64,000 nucleotides of DNA from Rhipidocladum racemiflorum (lineage: Eukaryota > Streptophyta > Magnoliopsida > Poales > Poaceae), in the NCBI GenBank assembly GCA_036346355.1, contig CM070577.1, forward strand, positions 45,580,309 through 45,644,308, given 5' to 3'. Made by a program: the position numbers and the translations under genes. Shown piece after piece: positions 10,620 through 19,806 of this stretch (position 1 is the stretch's first letter; each line of letters opens with the position of its first letter). Below the pieces are notes generated by a model, which did no database searches, was not told the origin of the DNA, and worked only from the letters and a program-made list of their open reading frames with translations.

Positions 10620-11865
10620 GTCATGGGTGTTGGACCTGTGGATCAGGCAGTAGGGCCTGCCCTCCTCCTCGCGGCCGTCATTTCTCTATTCACAGCCACC
10701 ATCTCGCTGATCATGGCGGTCACGTCATCTCCGTCGCGACCGCTCGCGGGACCGGACACCGGCCCCTGAGCCTCTGCTGCCCGTGCGCACTTGTGCGCCA
10801 GAGAGAGAAGCTCAGAGGTAGTGATGATGTTGCGGGTGGCCGTCTTCTCCCGCATCTTGTGGTCCCGAACGCCTCTTCGAAAGGCGATGATGACCGACTG
10901 CTCGGAAATCCGGGGGATCGTATTGCGACAATGACTAAATCGTCGGATGAAGTACGATTCCCCTCTCCCCTGCTCGAGGGCATGGAGATCGTCCTCTACG
11001 CCCGGTTGTGTTTATGAACCTTGAAAATTGGTGATGAAGAGGCCGCACAACCCCTCCCACGAGTGCACCAACCCTTGTGGGAGGTTTAACAGCCAGGAAC
11101 GGGCGGACCCCATCAAGGCCATTAGGAAATAATTGGCCATGGCCTTTTCGGACCCGCCAGTGGCCCGCACCACCGTGGTGTAGATCTGCAAGAATTCCTC
11201 CGGGTTGGTGGTGCCGTCGTACTTTTCGATGCATGATAGGCGAAACCATTCGGGCCACATCACATGGCGTAGCCGTCGGGAAAATGCCTGGCACCGGAGC
11301 TCGTAGGGAAGTCATGCCGTCACTTTGAATCCGGCCGGAGGCCGTCTTGGGAGTGCGGATCTCGACTCCCCAAAGGACCGGAGGAGTGGACCTCCTCCCT
11401 GCTCTAAAGGTGAGAGTCAAGGGAGGGGCTTTCGTCCGTAGGAGCCATCCGCCTGTAGCGGCCTTGCCCCTGGGCGCGACGGTGTTGAAGGTGGTCGCGA
11501 AAATCATTGCTACGCCGCCGGCGATGCTTCTCCAGATGAACCCTCAGATCCTCATGGCTCCCCGCGGAACCGGGACCCATGTCTTGTACGCCCTTTCCTT
11601 TGCTGTGGACCCTCTGGCCAGAGCACTTCCCGCTCGGGAGGTTGGAAGCTTGGGTGCGGTCAGCACACGCCGTTGATCGAGAGGTACCGTCGGTACCTAA
11701 CTGGGCGGGCGTCCCCACACGGAACTGGGCTGCGTCTACGAGGCCAGCAATATCCCGAAGCCACGGCGTTGCTAGGGTGTCCCCCGTGAGTTCCACCGGA
11801 GGGTGGTCCAGGAGGAGACGGACTGCATGCAGGTTCTGGGCCAGAGTGGCCGCTTCCATGGTCAA
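10620..11865 (-). pseudogene. gag pseudogene of Tat-lineage element
   Basis: The start at 11865 (MTMEAATLAQNLHAVRLLLD) opens a 154-codon frame. The frame then shifts into the capsid domain at about 11263, with KYDGTTNPEEFLQIY, YFLMALMGSARSWLLNLPQ and SWEGLCGLFITNF, the standard order of the retrotransposon gag domain. A histidine/cysteine knuckle remnant (CLIHRSNTHDLASC) lies at about 10600-10645. Several frameshifts separate these blocks. Confidence 0.82.
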
Positions 11866-12456
11866 CCGTCACCGAACCGGATCTTCTGCCATCGCCAGGG
11901 GGGCTGTACCCCCTGCAGGGATGGCGTGAGACGATCCCTTGCCCGGCGGGAGTGCCGGGACGTGTCCTGGGCGCTGCTAGCCTCCGTCGCCTCTTTTTGC
12001 TGTGAGTACGAACCCACCATCACCAGATGTGCGGTCCTTCCAGTCGGAAGACCAGGACCCGTCGGAGAGGTGTCCGGGTGAGCCAACCGCTAGCCCCGTA
12101 CCTGGCGCGCCCCCTATCGGCGTTTTTCACTGGCAAGATTTCTGCCGGGACAGAGAATAAGGATCGATAGGGGGTGCTTTCGCGGCCGGACACCCGATGG
12201 CCCTCTCTCGGGGGATCCCGGGGGTCAACAGATCCAAGAACACACCAATGTACCCAGGTTCGGGCCCCCGGTGCGGGTAACACCCCTACGTCCTGTTAAA
12301 TCTTCGTTGAAGTATATTGAGTTGGCTACAATGATCCTCCCTCAGGTTTTCTCTCGCTTTCTCTTTTTTCTTCTTTTTTCTCCTCCCTTTTTTTACCTCC
12401 TCTTTTTTTACCTCTCTTTTTTTTTACCTCCCCCCTCATCCATGCACCAGAGCTCC

Positions 12457-12466
12457 CTTATATAGG
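12457..12466 (-). promoter_or_regulatory. TATA box of Tat LTR
   Basis: CCTTATATAG on the plus strand reads CTATATAAGG on the minus strand, in CCCCGCCTATATAAGGGAGC. The position about 340 bases before the inner LTR end suits a U3/R promoter. Confidence 0.65.
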
Positions 12467-12744
12467 CGGGGTTGGCTCAGGCAGGTGAGTGGGTGATATC
12501 ATACTGATCTATGACTCATTTATTACACCCATCACTACAGTCCTATCTCTCAAGCCTCATTCTCAGTGTTGTCATATGGTTTCGCCCGGTCCGCCCGGGT
12601 TAGGTGTGAGGCGTCAGCGGGATGGGCCATTGTCGAGTTGACAGCAGCACTCTGCGAAATCGATGGGCCTGACACAACGTGTCAGAGGGAGGAGACTTCG
12701 AGGCGAAGCCTCCTTCTCATCCTTTTGGTCGCTCGCGTGGCCTA

Positions 12745-12950
12745 GCGAGTGGGGCTTGATCGCCCGCCTGCTCGCCAGGCCACGCGACGGGCTACCGCCG
12801 GCGAGTGGGCTGAACGCTGCACTGCTCGTCAGGCCGCCTCGTCGGCCCGAGCGAGTGGAACTGATCGACGCTTTGCTCGCCAGCCGCCACGTCCCACGTG
12901 GCGGCCGCTTCGGCGAGTGAACTGGCTCGCCGCTTTGCTTGCCAGGCTAT
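12745..12950. repeat. Four-unit degenerate tandem repeat in LTR U3
   Basis: GCGAGT recurs at 12745, 12801, 12851 and 12913. Each copy is followed by a CTGATCG/CTGAACG-like core and a closing CTCGCCAGGC-like word (CTCGTCAGGC, CTCGCCAGCC, CTTGCCAGGC in the others). Spacing is 56, 50 and 62 bases. This is typical of enhancer-like repeats upstream of an LTR promoter. Confidence 0.7.
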
Positions 12951-13007
12951 CTTACTTGTCTGCGGCGGAGAGGGTACCCTGGTGTAAAGTACGCTGATAG
13001 GCAGACA

Positions 13008-13226
13008 ATAAGGAAAGCTTGTTACCTTACGAGGATCTCGATTCAAGGATTCCCTAATCGGGTACGACTCGTAGTGTTCATCCGTCGACGTCTCCAGAAG
13101 ATGGTGCATCCATCTAAAAGTAGAGAGGCGCAGGGGAGAAGGGGAGGAGAGAGACGACAAGCCGAAGCCAGAGGGGAGCATCTCCTATGTCATATTCGAA
13201 AGATTAGGTCTAGCCGTAGTTGTCTG
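13008..13226 (+). repeat. LTR-like remnant, left part (split by copia I)
   Basis: This noncoding stretch between the Tat LTR and copia I looks like U3/R sequence of a plant LTR. With the piece at 17970-18140 it forms one block once copia I is removed. The call rests on the right piece, which carries the GGGTATTAC...GGCCCGAACC phrase of Tat-type LTRs; no outer ends are visible. Confidence 0.4.
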
Positions 13227-13325
13227 TGTTAAGGCCCATAGCCCATATAGGCCCATCTAGTGGCTATATATACAAGTCTAGACCTTCATGGTTGTATGCT
13301 CTGAATAATCCCAAGGTTAGTAACA
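13227..13325 (+). repeat. 5' LTR of copia I
   Basis: 99 bp, from TGTTAAGGCCC to AGGTTAGTAACA. It contains GGCTATATATACAAG, a TATA box at about 13263-13272. The length is very short for a plant LTR. It differs from the 3' LTR at the A/G after AAGGCCC and at G/A in TGTATGCTC versus TGTATACTC. Confidence 0.93.
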
Positions 13326-13337
13326 TGATATCAGAGC
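13326..13337 (+). other. Primer binding site of copia I
   Basis: TGATATCAGAGC abuts the LTR with no spacer. It differs from the usual TGGTATCAGAGC by one base, so the primer is probably initiator tRNA-Met. Confidence 0.88.
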
Positions 13338-13912
13338 ATGGTTTAGGGTTAGGTTAGGGTTAGTGCCCTAACCTCTCCCCGATCCAATTCATCCCATCGC
13401 AAGTAGCCCATCGCATTTGCCCATCTTCTTCGAGCCGTCGCCAGCTTTCGTCTGGTCATCTTCTTCCTCGTCCATCCGACCGCCCCCCATCTTCTTCCTC
13501 GTCCGCCTGGCCGTCACCCTCCTTTGTCCGATCACCGATCTCCTTCATCGCTCGGCTCTCGTTCGTGCGGTCGACTCGGCCGTCGCCGCTTGCCTGACCG
13601 ACTCGGCAGTCGCCCCGCTCTTCTTCATCGCCTCGTCCGCCCGGCCGACCCGGCCCATCCGGCTGTCGTCCGCCCGGCTGCCCTGCCTTCATCGCCCGTC
13701 TTCATCGTTCTTTCGGCCGCCCTATCCGTCCGCCAGCAATGGTGATCTTCGTCGTTGCCAGCTATCTTCTGGCAGAGATTTGACACCATCCTACCTCCTG
13801 GCTGTTCTTTCCGTCTGCCGCTAGCAAGGGTGTCACCACCACCTCTGCCTTTCATACTGAGATTTAACGTTGAAGACTGTTCTGGTATTTTCTGTTGCTA
13901 GTTGCTTCCATC
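13338..13912 (+). other. Untranslated leader of copia I
   Basis: The stretch between primer site and gag is pyrimidine- and GC-rich with no recognisable domain. It starts with telomere-like TTTAGGG/TTAGGG repeats (13342-13362). The open frame 13417-13824 is low-complexity Ser/Pro/Arg coding and is treated as leader, not a gene. Confidence 0.6.
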
Positions 13913-14640
13913 ATGTCGTAGATTAACACTATTGTCATCAACATTATTCTTGGTGGTTAAAATTATCGAGAATGGGCGTTCTCTGTCGAGACTGCATTGA
14001 GGGCCTATGGCATTGCTTTTCATTTGATCGATGATCCACCAACCTTCACGGCTGATAAGAGTAATGTTGCTGATGTCAAAAAGTGGGACATTGATGATGG
14101 AAAGGTGATGGCTGCTATTGTTAACAGTGCCAAACAGTCCATGATTATGAGTCTTTCTCCTTTTGAGAGAGCCAAGGCTATGTGATCTTATTTGAAGCAG
14201 CACTGTGTTCAAGACAGTGGTGCTCTTCTCCACACTCTTATGCAAAGAATCCATTCAATTGAACAGAATGATATGTCCATGGATGAATATAATTCTACCT
14301 TTGAGAGCCTAATGGGACCATTGATTTCCATGGTACCTCAGTGCACAACAGATGGGTGTCTAGCACATAACTTCATTAAGAAGTTTCTTACATATCGCTT
14401 TGTTATGGGAGTTGGGACTGATTATGAGGATATTCATACTAGGTTACTTCACGGTTCTACAGATTTGATTGTTGAAGAAACTCACCTCAAGTCTATGTCT
14501 ACTGGCTCAATGTCACCTCTTCACAGTGTTCTGGCAACTTCTCAGCGGACCTCCAAATCTTGTGATCATTGTGGCAAGTCAAATCATCACACTGAAAATT
14601 ATTTTGCTTGATATCCAGAGAAATTGGCTGAGTATCATGC
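13913..14640 (+). pseudogene. gag pseudogene of copia I
   Basis: ATG at 13913 is followed by stops at codon 3 (TAG) and shortly after (TAA). The frame then contains NYREWAFSVETALRAYGI, a capsid core with MDEYNSTFESLMGPL, and the zinc knuckle CDHCGKSNHHTENYF (about 14560-14605), whose last Cys is Phe. A TGA at about 14185 interrupts the capsid. Intact, it would form the particle shell. Confidence 0.88.
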
Positions 14641-14699
14641 CCGTCGTGCCTCTCGTGGTCGAGGCACAACTCCTGCTCCTACAGGATCTGTGTCTATTG

Positions 14700-15110
14700 C
14701 TGCTGCCTCACCTATCAGTGCTCCTTAGTCATCTTGGGTGCTTGATTCAGGGGCCTCTTTTCATGTTACATCTGATAAGTCACAGTTGGTTGCTTCCAAA
14801 CCAGTCCCTGAGGGTGCTTCTGTTCAGACGGCTAATGGTACACCATGTTACATAACTCATCATGGTTCCTTTTTAAATTCTCATTTCTCTATACCTGATG
14901 TTTCACTTGTACCTCAATTGTCCATGAATCTGTTGTCAATAGGCCAAATTACTGATCAAAACTGTTTTGTTGGTTTTGATGACTCATCTTGCTTTATTCA
15001 GGATCGTCGAAGCGGGACAGTGATTGGTACTGGCCATCGCTGTAAGAGCACTTCTAGCCTCTACATCTTGGACACTTTGCTCCTTCCTTCGTCCGCTACC
15101 TCCACTGCGC
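14700..15110 (+). pseudogene. Copia protease domain (copia I)
   Basis: SSWVLDSGASFHVTSD carries the DSGAS active site, followed by VQTANGTPCYITHHGSF and VPQLSMNLLSIGQITDQN, conserved copia protease blocks. A stop (TAG) precedes SSWVLD, but from there a 179-codon frame stays open to 15277. Confidence 0.88.
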
Positions 15111-16040
15111 ATGTGTCATCTGTTTCATCGTCATCCACTATATCATTCGCCAAGTGGCATCATCGTCTTGGTCATCTATGTGGCACTCGGTTGTCCACAT
15201 TAATAAATAAAGGTTCTTTAGGTCATACACCAATAAAGTCTAGTTTCAGTTGCACGAGCTGTAAACTTGGAAAATAAATACAACTTTCTTACTTTTCTAG
15301 TAGCTCTCATTCATCTAGACCTTTTGATCTTGTTCATTCATATGTATGGGGTCCTGCACCTTTTGCTACAAAAGATGGTAATAAATACTATGTCATTTTT
15401 ATAGATGATCATTCGCGTTACACGTGGATTTATTTCATAAAACATCGTTCCCAATTGTGTTCTATTTACCAAACTTTTACTCGCATGATTCACACTCAGT
15501 TTTCTACTCCTATTAGAGTTTTCCGTTCTGACTCTGGTGGTGAGTATTTATCTGAGAAATTCCGCCAGTTTTTGCTTGCTGAAGGCACTCTTGCCCAGCT
15601 CTCATGTCCTGGCGCCCATGCTCAGAATGGCGTTGCAGAATGCAAGCATCGCCATATTATTGAGACTACTCGCACACTTTTGATCGCCTCATTTGTTCCC
15701 TCATTTTTGGGGCGATATTGTTTCCACTGTTGTTTATCTTATTAATCGGCAGCCTTCATCCAAATTAACAGAAAAGTCTCCTGGTGAAGTTCTTTTTGGC
15801 ACATCACCATACTATGATCATCTTCGGGTTTTTGGATGCAAATGTTGTGTTCTTCTTGCACCTCGTGAGCGGACTAAATTGACGGCTCAGTCCGTTGAGT
15901 GTATCTTCTTGGGGTATAATCTTGAATATAAGGGCTATCGCTGTTATGATCCTTCCTCTCGTCGCATTCGTATCTCTCGCGATGTAAACTTTGATGAAGA
16001 TTGCCCTTTCTTTTTCAACTCTTCAAATCATTCTTCATCC
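15111..16040 (+). pseudogene. Integrase domain (copia I)
   Basis: The zinc-binding pre-integrase WHHRLGHLCGTRL...CTSCKLGK ends at a TAA (about 15277). The core contains [25 protein letters not shown] and [15 protein letters not shown], which supply the D, D and E positions. The usual ERKHRH reads ECKHRH. A frameshift at about 15700 splits the core from SPGEVLFGTSPYYDHLRVFG. Activity is not expected. Confidence 0.88.
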
Positions 16041-16431
16041 ACCACCACAGAGTCCACTAGTTTCTTGTTTCTACCTCCTATTATTTCCAGTGATGATGTT
16101 CTTACACCACATATTCCTAATATATCTCCATCCCATCCTCCTATTCCAACCAAACCACCAATAAAACATGTTTATTCTCAATGACCTCTCACATAATCAT
16201 CTTCTCCTGATCCTACTTCTTCGGCCAGTCCTAATGCACCCCTTTGAGACTAACATTTCTGATGAGTTACCAGCAGTTAATGATGTGCCACCAGTTGGTT
16301 CACGGTATTTTTTGCGGGATCGTACTATAATTCAGCTTCCTGACAGATTGGGCTATTCAAGTGTAGGTGCTATCATGGCTGAACCCTCCACTTATCAGGA
16401 AGCATCTCATATTCCAGATTGGTAATCAGCT

Positions 16432-17215
16432 ATGTCTGAAGAACTTGCTGCTTTGGAACGGACCGGAACTTGGGAATTTGTTTTATTACCGTCTCATGTG
16501 GTACCTATCACATGCAAGTGGGTATTCAAGATTAAGACCAAGTCAGATGGGACTATTGTGAGATATAAAGCTCGCCTGGTTGCTAGAGGTTCTCAGCAAA
16601 CCAAAGGTCAAGACTATGAAGAGACCTTTGCACCTGTTGCTCACATGACACTACTGTCCAAACACTTATTTCAGTAGCTGCTATTCGTTCTTGGACTATC
16701 TCTCAGATGGATGTCAAGAATGCTTTTCTTCATGGTGATTTGCAAGAGGAAATTTATATGCAGCCACCACCAGGTGTTGAAGCCCCATTAGGACATGTTT
16801 GTCGTCTTCGTCGTGCTCTGTATGGTCTTAAACATGCTCCCCGTGCTTGGTTTCAGCGTTTTGTTTCAGTAATACGCAATGCTGGTTTTTCATCAAGTGA
16901 CCATGATCCCACCTTATTTATTCATCTTTCTTCACGTGGTCGTACTTTGCTTCTTCTGTATGTTGATGATATGTTAATTACAGGGGATGATGTAGATCAT
17001 GTTTCTGATTTGGGATCCCTTAGCTATTTTCTGGGAATTGAGGTTCAACATTCTTCAAAAGGCTATTTCTCAGTCTCATTATTCACACAAAATATTATTG
17101 CTTGTTTTGGCATTACGGATTATCGAACGGCTACAACCCCTATGGATCTTCATGTCCAGCTTCGTCCTACCGGTGGTACACCTCTTTTGGATCCCACTTG
17201 ATATCGGCACATTGT
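16432..17215 (+). pseudogene. Reverse transcriptase (copia I)
   Basis: RT runs from LAALERTGTWEFVLLP through YKARLVARGSQQTKGQDYEE, a one-base shift near 16655, then MDVKNAFLHGDLQEEIYMQP and LYGLKHAPRAWFQRF to the intact catalytic LLLLYVDDMLITGDD. A deletion removes about 15 residues between DDVDHV and SDLGSLSYFLGIEV. A TGA at about 17200 precedes YRHIVGRLVYLT. Confidence 0.9.
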
Positions 17216-17800
17216 GGGTCGTCTAGTCTATCTTACTGTTACTAGACCTGATATTGCTCATGCAGTTCATATACTAAGTTTGTGAGCGCTCCTACCTCGG
17301 TTCACTATGGACATTTGCTTCGTGTGTTGCGATACTTAAGGGACACTTCATCCCAATGTTTGTTCTATGCTCGTGATAGCCCACTGCATCTTCATGATTA
17401 TTCAGACTCTACTTGGGCAAGTGATATGACTGATCGACGCTCTGTTATCGGTTATTGTATCCTTGGCTCTTCCCCCCTTACATGGAAGTCCAAGAAGCAG
17501 GCCGCCGTCTCTTGGTGTAGTACAGAAGTAGAACTTCGAGCACTTGCCACTGCAACTTCAGAGATTATATGGCTTCGTTGGTTGCTAGCAGATTTTGGAG
17601 TTCCCTGTGATGCTCCCACACCTCTTTTTTGTGACAATACTGGCACCATACAGATTGCCAACGATTCTGTGAAGCATGAACTTACAAAGCATATTGGTGT
17701 CGATGCCTCTTTTACTCGATCTCACTGTAATCAGAAAACAATTGCTCTCCAATATGTGCCATCTGAATTGCAAGTTGCAGATTTCTTCACCAAAGCATAA
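17216..17800 (+). pseudogene. RNase H (copia I)
   Basis: The frame 17282-17800 contains YSDSTWASD, STEVELRALATATSE, FCDNTGTIQIAND and LQVADFFTKA, giving all four acidic catalytic positions. It ends at the natural TAA (17798-17800), and the tail TREQH...LHLLKLNALKLP follows out of frame context. A frameshift at about 17280 separates it from RT. Confidence 0.88.
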
Positions 17801-17859
17801 ACTCGAGAGCAACATCGGCTTCATTTGCTCAAACTCAATGCTTTGAAGCTGCCTTGAGT

Positions 17860-17870
17860 TTGTGGGGAGG
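17860..17870 (+). other. Polypurine tract of copia I
   Basis: TTTGTGGGGAGG lies immediately before the 3' LTR, the normal site for plus-strand DNA priming. Confidence 0.85.
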
Positions 17871-17969
17871 TGTTAAGGCCCGTAGCCCATATAGGCCCAT
17901 CTAGTGGCTATATATACAAGTCTAGACCTTCATGGTTGTATACTCTGAATAATCCCAAGGTTAGTAACA
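17871..17969 (+). repeat. 3' LTR of copia I
   Basis: 99 bp, matching the 5' LTR at 97 positions by eye. It ends AGTAACA and is followed by the target duplicate GTCCG. Confidence 0.93.
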
Positions 17970-18140
17970 GTCCGGTCCTTATTGTAATCAGAGATTAGAA
18001 GCACCCCCCGATTTGTACTCCACGCTCAGTGATCTGATAGTGCGAAAACCACAGGAATAGGGTATTACTCGAATCCGAGGCCCGAACCTATCTAAATTGT
18101 GCATTGCCCGCTCTGTTGATTCTGCGATCCCCGAAGGCGC
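17970..18140 (+). repeat. LTR-like remnant, right part (split by copia I)
   Basis: Contains CAGGAATAGGGTATTAC and GAGGCCCGAACCT (18050-18098), the plus-strand form of the R/U5 phrase found on the minus strand at 12256-12290. It begins with GTCCG, the imperfect right-hand target duplicate of copia I. Its right limit is uncertain. Confidence 0.45.
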
Positions 18141-19806
18141 CCGTTTACAAATTTACAGTCGGTTTTACCACCTTCGACAATTACATTTTCAAAACTAGAA
18201 ATTTCAAGAATGTAAGTTACAAAACATCGGTGATCTTCTAATCTTCATCTCTATCCCTGCAAAGTTAAATGCACGCAGGTGAGAAAAAAAACAGAATCGA
18301 TGCATGAAATTAATCAAATGAAATAAGAGTTAGAATTGCCGTCAGCCCGGTAAAATAATTATCACTCAATGAGGTACCTGAAATTGTCCCGGGGCCAATT
18401 TGGCTCCTCTTGCGATTAGGATTACATCACTCGACAATATACAAAACTGTTAGGCCGTACACGCGCGTATTTGGAAAATATCGCGCGGTAGAAATTATCT
18501 CAACTCAGTAAAACAGTAAAGAACTACAGTAAATAAGAATAACGGCAAGTAGTTGTAGCCAGAAACAGCACACTTATTTCCAGAACCAACCGAGCCAGTC
18601 GTAAAACTCCCAATCCAAAGCCAATCGAAAGGGAGAGCAAGGCTCAAAGCATCCAGCAGCAAACATCCACACAAACTCAAACAACCAGCCCAAACTCCAG
18701 ATCTCCAATAAGTAAGGAGCGGCTAGTAAGGACCAAGTTCCAGAAGCTTTGGAGCAAGGAGAGCCCCCAGAAGGAAGGGAAAAGATCAGCCAAAGCTCAG
18801 GAATAGAGAGGAAGCCTAGACCAGTGCATCAACCCAGTTGGCACTTTTCATGTTCTTTTCCCAGCACTCCTTTGCATTCACTGCATCTAGGTAATCCAGC
18901 AAATTCTGGCATTTCTAGTTTTGACATTGGATAACAGTAGCAAAATAAAGTGGAGTGTTAAATATTGGTGTCAGATACAAAATAAACCACTGGGGGTTAC
19001 GTTGTGCGACTCTTTTAGTTCACAAATACTTCCCCGGTGTTTTGCAAACTAGAGTGTCACACAATGTCATCCAACCCAGGAGATCACTAAGAACTTAATC
19101 ATCATAGACCAAAAAGAGAATGACTCAACTTCTCGGCATGGTACCAATTTAATCATCTACCATGCAAATCAAATAGTACTGAAACCGCTATCAGTATTCC
19201 ATAAGTAGGCATTCAAGACCATCAAACATTGCCTAGTATCAATTCATCATGTACTAAGCTCATCCATTCCACGATAACATCGAAGTAAACACTTTCCATT
19301 TAACCGTTTTAACACATCACAGATTATAGCAGTGTAATCTCAGTGTGAGTATTCATCATAAATCTCAGATAACAAGCATCACCTCGCAACCATCAATCAC
19401 AGATAAGAAAATAATCGGCATCCAGTAGTAAGGGGGGAGGGAGTTGCGAACTAGGGTTTACCAAACCCTTGCCAAAGTTTGGTGCTAACCGAGTCGGCAC
19501 CAGGGGTGCGCAGTAGAGAAGAAATTGGCGGCGGTGGTCTCAAGAAGAGATAGCCGAGCTTTCCCCCTCGAGCCAAGAGCCAAACCCAGATGCGCCGGAT
19601 GCCGAGAGGAGGGGATCGGTAGTAGCATCCAAGCCAGTGGAGAAGAGAGAGAGGACCGGCGGGGTCGACTGATGCATAGGGGCTAGGGAGAGACCGATGG
19701 AGGGGAAGACCAACCAGTGGTGGTGTTCCCCGGCGGCGGTCGATGGAGACGGCGGCACCACACGATGGAGATTCGCCGGATCGGGGAGGGAAAAATTCAG
19801 GAGAGG
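18141..19806. other. Unassigned interval between copia I block and element C
   Basis: No gag-pol words, LTR ends or convincing exons are visible. 18240-19430 is A-rich and noncoding. 19430-19800 is GC-rich and gives a 111-codon minus frame (19875-19540) of Pro/Ser/Ala-rich composition. It looks like the leader part of an LTR or a gene 5' end, but nothing identifies it. Confidence 0.4.

Larger units (their letters stand above)
8373..13007 (-). mobile_element. Tat-lineage Ty3/gypsy relic with 5' LTR
   Basis: On the minus strand: LTR (about 13007-12115), a primer-site region with GCGCGCCAGGTAC, gag, protease with VLVDGGSSINLL, an internally deleted RT, RNase H, and part of a second RNase H domain. 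A second RNase H after the first is characteristic of the Tat lineage (RIRE2/RIRE3/Ogre relatives). The 3' half (integrase, 3' LTR) is lost at the junction with the plus-strand relic at about 8372. Confidence 0.85.
12115..13007 (-). repeat. 5' LTR of Tat-lineage element (ends approximate)
   Basis: The minus strand carries a TATA box (CTATATAAGG, plus positions 12457-12466), a purine-rich stretch downstream (12350-12430), and the R/U5-like phrase GTAGGGGTGTTACC...GGGCCCGAACCTG (12256-12290) typical of grass Tat LTRs. The inner end is placed at CGCCGATA just before GGGGGCGCGCCAGG. The outer end is placed at TGTCTGCC (plus 13007) only because a TG is available there; no second LTR exists to confirm it. 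Four tandem copies of a roughly 55-bp unit lie at 12745-12950. Confidence 0.6.
13227..17969 (+). mobile_element. Complete Ty1/copia element with 99-bp LTRs (copia I)
   Basis: Two 99-bp LTRs (13227-13325 and 17871-17969) differ at two positions by eye. Primer site TGATATCAGAGC follows the first directly, and a purine tract precedes the second. The flanks GTCTG (13222-13226) and GTCCG (17970-17974) are a 5-bp target duplication with one mismatch. Domains run gag, protease, integrase, RT, RNase H, the copia order. The protein style (DSGASFHVTS, SPGEVLFG, LTWKSKKQ) resembles the Ale/Hopscotch group. Multiple stops show that it is inactive. Confidence 0.93.

Noticed and set aside
12350..12430. Pyrimidine-rich tract as a terminator
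   Set aside because: It is a purine tract on the element's sense strand downstream of its TATA box, part of the LTR.
13342..13362. Interstitial telomere tract marking a chromosome fusion
   Set aside because: Only about three degenerate repeats, located precisely in the copia I leader.
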